From the NCBI GenBank assembly GCA_000702525.1, contig JNIN01000001.1, forward strand, positions 186,001 to 250,000: 64,000 nucleotides of DNA. Direction: 5' to 3'. A program made the translations under genes and the position numbers. Positions 59,074 through 64,000 of the stretch are shown here, piece by piece. Below the pieces are notes generated by a model. It saw only the letters and a program-made list of their open reading frames with translations, was not told where the DNA came from and ran no database searches. This stretch comes from Lachnospiraceae bacterium AC2012 (GTDB lineage Bacteria; Bacillota; Clostridia; Lachnospirales; Lachnospiraceae). The first letter of the stretch is position 1. The number at the start of each line of letters is the position of its first letter.

Positions 59074-59463
59074 ATGACCAGAAGACAGATTCGAGAAGAA
59101 ATTTTTAAAATGATCTTCCAAAGTGAATTTCATGATGCAGATGAGATGCCAAAGCAGATGGAGAATTTCCTTGGTGAGAAATCCAATCTTGGCGCGAATC
59201 GTGAAGAAATCGAAAAAAAGAGCAACGATATTATTGCTCATAAGACAGAAATCGATGAGGCAATTAATGCAGCAGCGGAGAAATGGTCCACAGACCGTAT
59301 GTCCAAGGTTGACTTAAGCATTATTCGCCTTGCCACATATGAGATGAAATATGAGGAATTAAGTCCGGCAATTGCAATCAATGAAGCAGTAGAAATTGCA
59401 AAGAAATATGGATCTGATAATTCCGCTTCTTTTGTAAATGGAGTTTTAGCTAAGGTAAAATAA
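59074..59463 (+). CDS. nusB: Transcription antitermination factor NusB
   Basis: 129 residues. NusB joins NusE (S10) in antitermination of rRNA transcription. The N-terminus TRRQIREEIFKMIFQSEF and the segment DRMSKVDLSIIRLATYEMKY, with PAIAINEAVEIAKKYGSDNS and FVNGVLAKVK at the C-terminus, are characteristic. AAAGGAAAGAAAGG is the ribosome-binding site. Its stop TAA shares one base with the xseA start (TAATG), so the two are translationally coupled. Confidence 0.95.
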   Translation: MTRRQIREEIFKMIFQSEFHDADEMPKQMENFLGEKSNLGANREEIEKKSNDIIAHKTEIDEAINAAAEKWSTDRMSKVDLSIIRLATYEMKYEELSPAIAINEAVEIAKKYGSDNSASFVNGVLAKVK

Positions 59464-60689
59464 TGAAACAGGAAAAGATCTATTCCATTAGTGAAATCAC
59501 AGGCTATATCAGTTTTCTATTTGAAGACGATCCCAAGATGCAAAATGCCTGTGTAGAAGGAGAGGTCAGCAACTGTACTTATCATAAAAGCGGGCATATC
59601 TATTTCACATTAAAAGATGCCAAGAGCCAGTTGAAAGCCGTGATGTTCAGTGGCAATCGTCGAGGCCTTCATACGCAGATGAAGGATGGCGACAAGGTTC
59701 AGGTACGAGGTCGAATTGAGGTTTATAAGCCATATGGCAATTACCAGATAATCGCAACATCAATTGAACCGGCTGGTCAGGGTTTACTTTATCAGGAGTT
59801 CGAGAGATTAAAGGCAGAACTTCTGGAAATGGGCATGTTTGATGACATGTACAAAAAACCAATCCCGAAATATATCAGAAGGCTGGGTGTAATTACTGCA
59901 CCTGGCGGGGCTGCAGTTCGTGATATTATACAGATTTCAAAACGACGTAACCCCTATATTGAAATCGTCTTATATCCTGCATTGGTTCAGGGTGAAGGAG
60001 CAGTGGAGTCCATTGTTCATGGTATTCAAGTAATGGACCAGATGGGCATGGATACGCTGATTGTCGGACGAGGTGGAGGATCAATTGAAGACTTGTGGGC
60101 TTTCAACGAAAGGGAAGTTGCACAAGCTATTTTTCAATGTGAGACGCCCGTGATTTCTGCGGTTGGACATGAAACAGATGTTACCATTGCGGACTTCGTT
60201 TCGGATTTACGTGCTCCAACACCATCGGCAGCGGCAGAATTGGCGGTGTTTGATTATCAGGATTTGCTTTCTGTTTTGCAGGGCTTTGAGGAGCGTATGC
60301 AGAGAAGGATGGAAGTGAAAATCGAGATGACAAGGCAACGTGTGGACCATGTTACACGAGCGATTCGATTGTTGAGTCCTGAGAATAAAGGGAAGGAACG
60401 ACGTGTAAAGCTACTGGAATTAGAGCGAAAGATGCAAGTAGCAATGGAACGAAAACTGGAGAATCGGAAGAAACGTGCAGCGTTACTCGCCGGTCGATTG
60501 GAAGGAAGTTCCCCAGTGAAAAGACTGGCTGCAGGTTATTCCTACCTGGAGAAAGATGGTCAGAATATTACGAAAGCATCACAAGTGAAGATGGATGACA
60601 AGATGCATATCTATCTGAGCGAGGGTGAATTGGATGTCAAGGTAATTGGTATTGCAGAGGAGAGCCCATGGCAGAAGAAAATAAAATAA
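59463..60689 (+). CDS. xseA: Exodeoxyribonuclease VII large subunit
   Basis: 408 residues. It binds single-stranded DNA through an N-terminal OB-fold (ISEITGYISFLFEDDPKMQN ... GHIYFTLKDAKSQLKAVMF) and cuts via the central catalytic region (VITAPGGAAVRDIIQISKRR, IVGRGGGSIEDLWAFNER, SAVGHETDVTIADFVSDLRA, PTPSAAAEL). A coiled-coil tail follows. Full length, with the usual order nusB-xseA-xseB, and its 3' end overlaps xseB by 22 nt. Confidence 0.96.
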   Translation: MKQEKIYSISEITGYISFLFEDDPKMQNACVEGEVSNCTYHKSGHIYFTLKDAKSQLKAVMFSGNRRGLHTQMKDGDKVQVRGRIEVYKPYGNYQIIATSIEPAGQGLLYQEFERLKAELLEMGMFDDMYKKPIPKYIRRLGVITAPGGAAVRDIIQISKRRNPYIEIVLYPALVQGEGAVESIVHGIQVMDQMGMDTLIVGRGGGSIEDLWAFNEREVAQAIFQCETPVISAVGHETDVTIADFVSDLRAPTPSAAAELAVFDYQDLLSVLQGFEERMQRRMEVKIEMTRQRVDHVTRAIRLLSPENKGKERRVKLLELERKMQVAMERKLENRKKRAALLAGRLEGSSPVKRLAAGYSYLEKDGQNITKASQVKMDDKMHIYLSEGELDVKVIGIAEESPWQKKIK

Positions 60690-60886
60690 CAATTGAAGAG
60701 AGTTTGGAGCGATTAGAAGAAATCGTTTCAAAGATGGAGAATCCTGAGGTTTCTCTCGAGGAATCCTTTCAATTATACGAGAATGGAATCAAGGAGTTAA
60801 AGGAGTGTAGTGAGAAGATTGACACCGTGGAGAAGAAGGTCATGAAACTCACACAAGATGGTGGTTTGACTCCATTAGATGAATAA
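60668..60886 (+). CDS. xseB: Exodeoxyribonuclease VII small subunit
   Basis: 72 residues, standard for the family: ITIEESLERLEEIVSKMENP, EVSLEESFQLYENGIKELKE, then CSEKIDTVEKKVMKLTQDG. It forms a complex with XseA. The start codon lies inside xseA, with AGAGGAGAGCCC as ribosome-binding site, so translation is coupled. Confidence 0.95.
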   Translation: MAEENKITIEESLERLEEIVSKMENPEVSLEESFQLYENGIKELKECSEKIDTVEKKVMKLTQDGGLTPLDE

Positions 60887-60902
60887 TTAGCGGGGTGATA
60901 AT

Positions 60903-61796
60903 ATGGAAATGAAAGAGGAAATGAGTTATAAGGCAGCGGAAGTAGAGCGTTTCCTATATCGATATCTTCCGGATGAAGCACACGGATATCAGAAAAATGT
61001 GTTTAAGGCTATGAATTATAGCGTTACGGCGGGCGGCAAGAGACTTCGTCCGATTTTAATGCTTGAGACATATAAATTATTCGGTGGCAATGGCAAGGCG
61101 ATTTATCCATTTGCAGCAGCGATGGAAATGATCCATACCTATTCTTTGGTACATGATGACCTGCCTGCGATGGATAATGATATGCTTCGACGAGGCAAAC
61201 CAACAACACATGCGAAATTCGGTGAAGCAATGGGAATCTTAGCTGGAGATGGATTGTTGAATTATGCATTTGAAACAGCGTTCCTTGCTTTTGATGAAGA
61301 TCCTACAAATACCAATATCCCAAGAGCATTAAAGGTACTTGCAAAGAAAGCCGGTATCTATGGCATGATTGGTGGACAGGTGGTTGACGTTGAGGAAGAC
61401 CAGCAAAATGGCATTTCCAGAAATCGCTTAAATTTTATCTATGCGTTGAAGACCGGTGCATTAATTGAGGCATCCATGATGATTGGTGCTATTTTGGCTG
61501 GCGCAACGGATGAACAGGTCGACTTGATGGAACAGGTGGCATCGAAGATTGGCCTTGCATTCCAGATTCAGGATGATATTCTGGATGTTACTTCAGATAC
61601 AGAGACGCTTGGCAAAGAAGTCGGATCTGATATTAAGAATAATAAAATTACATACGTGGTATTTGAAGGAATCGAACGTTCAAAGTCTGATGTAAAGAGA
61701 CTTACGGATGAAGCGATTGAGATTTTAAATGACCTTCCATATGAAAATCCATTTTTAACAGAATTATTGGAATTTTTAGTATATCGCGAGAAGTAG
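60903..61796 (+). CDS. ispA: Farnesyl/geranyl diphosphate synthase (polyprenyl synthetase)
   Basis: 297 residues, chain elongation of isoprenoids from the DXP pathway. Both aspartate motifs are present: first DDLPAMDNDMLRRGKPTTH (DDxxxxD type) and second FQIQDDILDVTSD, with GGKRLRPILM near the N-terminus and KTGALIEASMMIGAILAGA. The Tyr-Ser (HTYSLVHDDL) before the first motif suggests a short-chain (C15) product. GCGGGGTGATAAT gives the start; it is 11 bp upstream of dxs, which makes its substrate source. Confidence 0.93.
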   Translation: MEMKEEMSYKAAEVERFLYRYLPDEAHGYQKNVFKAMNYSVTAGGKRLRPILMLETYKLFGGNGKAIYPFAAAMEMIHTYSLVHDDLPAMDNDMLRRGKPTTHAKFGEAMGILAGDGLLNYAFETAFLAFDEDPTNTNIPRALKVLAKKAGIYGMIGGQVVDVEEDQQNGISRNRLNFIYALKTGALIEASMMIGAILAGATDEQVDLMEQVASKIGLAFQIQDDILDVTSDTETLGKEVGSDIKNNKITYVVFEGIERSKSDVKRLTDEAIEILNDLPYENPFLTELLEFLVYREK

Positions 61797-61807
61797 AGGA
61801 ATACACT

Positions 61808-63673
61808 ATGGTTTTGGATAAAATCAAAAAACCAAATGATATAAAGAAATTAACGTCAGAGGAGCTTGCTGTATTACCAGAGGAGATTCGACATTTCCTG
61901 ATTGATAAATTGTCTGTTACAGGCGGGCATCTTGCGTCTAATTTGGGCTGTGTAGAATTAACGATGGCGCTCCATCTGATTTGCAATCTTCCAGAGGATA
62001 AGATTATCTGGGATGTTGGACATCAGACATATACACACAAGATTTTAACGGGAAGAATGGATGGCTTTGACAGTCTTAGAATGTTTGGTGGAATGAGTGG
62101 TTTCCCAAAACGTGAAGACAGTCCGTGTGATGCTTTTAATACCGGACATAGTTCCACTTCGATTGCGGTTGGACTGGGTATGGCATGGGCACGTGAGATG
62201 CAGCATCAGAATCATAAGGTGATATCCGTTATAGGGGATGGTGCCCTGACGGGTGGTCTTGCATGGGAAGCATTGAATTCTGTTGCAGCTTTAAAAAAGA
62301 ATTTTATTATTGTTTTAAATGACAATAATATGTCGATTAGTGAGAATGTTGGCGCTTTGTCAAAGCAGCTTTCCAAGATGCGAACCAGCGTGAACTATCG
62401 AGAATTAAAGGATGAGATACAGACATCTCTGGAGAAGATTCCTGTTTATGGAGATCGTATTGTTGCAAAGATTCGAAATACGAAAAATGGTATCAAACAG
62501 CTGATGGTACCAGGCATGATCTTCGAAGAGATGGGTATCATGTATTTAGGACCGGTAGATGGTCATGATCTGGATGCTTTGGTATCGGTGCTTCAGCAGG
62601 CGACACATTATGATGGGCCGGTAATCGTACATGTTCTTACCAAGAAGGGTAAAGGATTTTTACCGGCAGAACGTCATCCATCCAGATTCCACGGAACAGC
62701 ACCATTTGATAAAGAGAAGGGACTTCCACTGAAGAAGTCCGCTCCGACCTATACGGATATTTTCTCAACGGTTATGAGAAAGATGGGTGATCGTGATGAC
62801 AAGGTCGTTGCGATCACAGCCGCTATGGCGGATGGTACGGGGCTGAAACGTTTCCGAAATATGTTCCCGGACCGCTTCTTCGATGTGGGAATTGCAGAGG
62901 AATATGCGGTCACATTTGCAGCAGGACTTGCCGTGTCTGGTATGAAACCGGTATTCGCGGTATACTCGTCCTTCCTGCAGCGTGCATTTGACCAGATGAT
63001 TCACGATGTATGTATTCAGAAATTGCATGTGGTATTTGCGATCGATCGTGCTGGTTTAGTTGGTGCAGATGGAGATACACATCAGGGTATTTTCGATTTG
63101 TCATACCTGTCTTTGATGCCGAACATGGTTGTTATGGCGCCGAAGAATAAATGGGAACTTTCCGATATGATGAAATTCGCATTGAAATACGACGGCCCAA
63201 TTGCCATTCGTTATCCTCGTGGCGCATGTTATGAAGGATTAGAGGAATATCGAGCGCCAATCAAGCTTGGAAAGTCTGAGGAAATCTATACGGCAGAGCA
63301 TAGTAAGATTTTACTTTATGCGGTTGGCTCGATGGTTAAGATAGCAACTTCTGTTCGAGATATCTTGGCAGAAGAGGGAATCGAAGTGACATTGACCAAT
63401 GCCAGATTTGTAAAACCATTAGATACAGAATATCTTTCGCAGGTGAAAGAATCTTATGATTTGATTGTAACCATGGAAGAAAATGTTCTTTCCGGTGGAT
63501 TTGGACAGCATGTCAATGATGTTTTACGAAAGATGGATTATGCTGGAGAGATTTTAAATATTGCAATTCCAGACCGTTTCGTAGAACATGGTGCAGTAGA
63601 TGCATTATTAGAAAGTATGGAAATGGATGCGCCTTCGATTGCCAGACGTATTAGAAATATAAGAAATAGATAG
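61808..63673 (+). CDS. dxs: 1-deoxy-D-xylulose-5-phosphate synthase
   Basis: First enzyme of the MEP isoprenoid pathway, using pyruvate, glyceraldehyde 3-phosphate and thiamine diphosphate. 621 residues. Seen: GGHLASNLGCVELTMALH, DVGHQTYTHKILTGR, the cofactor motif VIGDGALTGGLAWEALN with NDNNMSISENVGAL, GPVDGHDLDALV, and the second domain FFDVGIAEEYAVTFAAGLAV, DRAGLVGADGDTHQG and PRGACYEGL. All sites are intact. Supplies precursors for quinone-free anaerobic isoprenoids such as undecaprenol. Confidence 0.97.
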   Translation: MVLDKIKKPNDIKKLTSEELAVLPEEIRHFLIDKLSVTGGHLASNLGCVELTMALHLICNLPEDKIIWDVGHQTYTHKILTGRMDGFDSLRMFGGMSGFPKREDSPCDAFNTGHSSTSIAVGLGMAWAREMQHQNHKVISVIGDGALTGGLAWEALNSVAALKKNFIIVLNDNNMSISENVGALSKQLSKMRTSVNYRELKDEIQTSLEKIPVYGDRIVAKIRNTKNGIKQLMVPGMIFEEMGIMYLGPVDGHDLDALVSVLQQATHYDGPVIVHVLTKKGKGFLPAERHPSRFHGTAPFDKEKGLPLKKSAPTYTDIFSTVMRKMGDRDDKVVAITAAMADGTGLKRFRNMFPDRFFDVGIAEEYAVTFAAGLAVSGMKPVFAVYSSFLQRAFDQMIHDVCIQKLHVVFAIDRAGLVGADGDTHQGIFDLSYLSLMPNMVVMAPKNKWELSDMMKFALKYDGPIAIRYPRGACYEGLEEYRAPIKLGKSEEIYTAEHSKILLYAVGSMVKIATSVRDILAEEGIEVTLTNARFVKPLDTEYLSQVKESYDLIVTMEENVLSGGFGQHVNDVLRKMDYAGEILNIAIPDRFVEHGAVDALLESMEMDAPSIARRIRNIRNR

Positions 63674-63684
63674 AGAGTTTTAAT

Positions 63685-64000
63685 ATGAGTAAAAAACGAT
63701 TAGATGTATTACTGGTGGAGCGTGGACTTGCGCCTTCTAGAGAAAAAGCGAAAATCATGATTATGGAAGGCAATGTCTTTGTGGAAAATCAAAGAGAAGA
63801 CAAGGCCGGAACGAATTTTCCAGAAGATGTAAATATTGAAGTAAAGGGCGCTCAACTGAAGTATGTCAGCCGTGGTGGATTGAAATTAGAGAAGGCAATG
63901 GCAAGTTTCGGTGTGGAACTGCAGGATAAGGTCTGCATGGATATCGGAGCGTCTACGGGTGGATTTACGGATTGTATGCTTCAGAATGGAGCAACAAAAG
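63685..64000 (+). CDS. tlyA: TlyA-family rRNA methyltransferase, 3' end beyond window
   Basis: 105 codons are visible. Residues about 3-65 form an S4 RNA-binding domain (KKRLDVLLVERGLAPSREKA ... NVFVENQREDKAG), followed by YVSRGGLKLEKAMASFGV and the SAM-binding start DIGASTGGFTDCMLQNGA. This is the TlyA family, which 2'-O-methylates cytidine in rRNA, and is called hemolysin A in older annotations. The gene runs off the right edge. It starts 11 bp after dxs, in the conserved dxs-tlyA order. Confidence 0.93.
   Translation, partial: MSKKRLDVLLVERGLAPSREKAKIMIMEGNVFVENQREDKAGTNFPEDVNIEVKGAQLKYVSRGGLKLEKAMASFGVELQDKVCMDIGASTGGFTDCMLQNGATK

Noticed and set aside
1..64000. tRNA or rRNA genes, T-box leaders, attachment sites
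   Set aside because: No cloverleaf, GGTTCGA-type arm, T-box sequence or rRNA segment was noticed; a covariance scan would be needed to exclude short ones.

Overview
The window reads as a chromosome segment of a low-GC, Gram-positive anaerobe of the Clostridia, most likely a Lachnospiraceae member. This is an inference from gene content: type III glutamine synthetase, diaminopimelate aminotransferase, a flavodiiron protein, the yqhY-nusB-xseAB-ispA-dxs-tlyA order, and strong Shine-Dalgarno sites. I cannot name the species. No rRNA, tRNA or CRISPR array was seen.

Layout. 1-13.3 kb is a nitrogen and amino-acid block: a YerC-like regulator (5' end missing), dapL, gltB-gltD, then an ammonium transporter fused to a PII sensor, asnB and glnN. 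Together these take up ammonium, fix it into glutamine, glutamate and asparagine, and feed lysine/peptidoglycan synthesis. 13.3-18.5 kb holds a DUF1836 gene with an operator-like promoter, pcrA, a small acidic membrane protein and an rRNA uracil methyltransferase. 18.6-18.95 kb is a six-copy 52-bp tandem repeat. 19-24.7 kb carries a nuclease-fold protein, a ZIP transporter, an ABC-ATPase remnant, an aminotransferase, a TetR regulator with an iron alcohol dehydrogenase, and a TraX protein. 24.8-27.8 kb is a copper operon (csoR-copA) with two CsoR-type palindromes, followed by a second rRNA uracil methyltransferase.

29-36.8 kb is the accessory region: acyltransferase, methyltransferase, two GNATs, a membrane XRE regulator, a small HTH protein behind a clear promoter/operator, an unknown 318-residue protein, a broken XRE gene, and an IS607-type element with an intact TnpB but a ruined recombinase. 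Base and codon use varies between these genes, and several non-coding palindromes lie between them.

36.9-43.2 kb is phosphate-related: a Na/Pi cotransporter behind Pho-box-like repeats, a PhoB/PhoR pair, then a membrane metalloprotease-like protein and an ABC transporter. 43.3-49.6 kb has a flavodiiron protein, an EAL protein with a cysteine cluster, a free-standing 26-codon ORF, and HAD, EEP, CmpB-like and HD proteins. 49.6-52.2 kb, on the minus strand, is a domain-permuted GH3 protein that has lost its catalytic residues. 52.4-54.7 kb has an active-looking diguanylate cyclase and a cytidylate-kinase-like protein. 54.7-58.6 kb is the FMN-riboswitch-controlled ribD-ribE-ribBA-ribH operon. 58.6-64 kb is the conserved housekeeping run yqhY, nusB, xseA, xseB, ispA, dxs, tlyA (3' end missing).

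The most unusual signals are the Amt-PII fusion, the copA gene with an internal ribosome-binding site ahead of a CopZ-like domain, the 52-bp repeats, the GH3 pseudoenzyme, the small HTH gene with its operator, the shared motif after three successive accessory genes, and the isolated 26-codon ORF.
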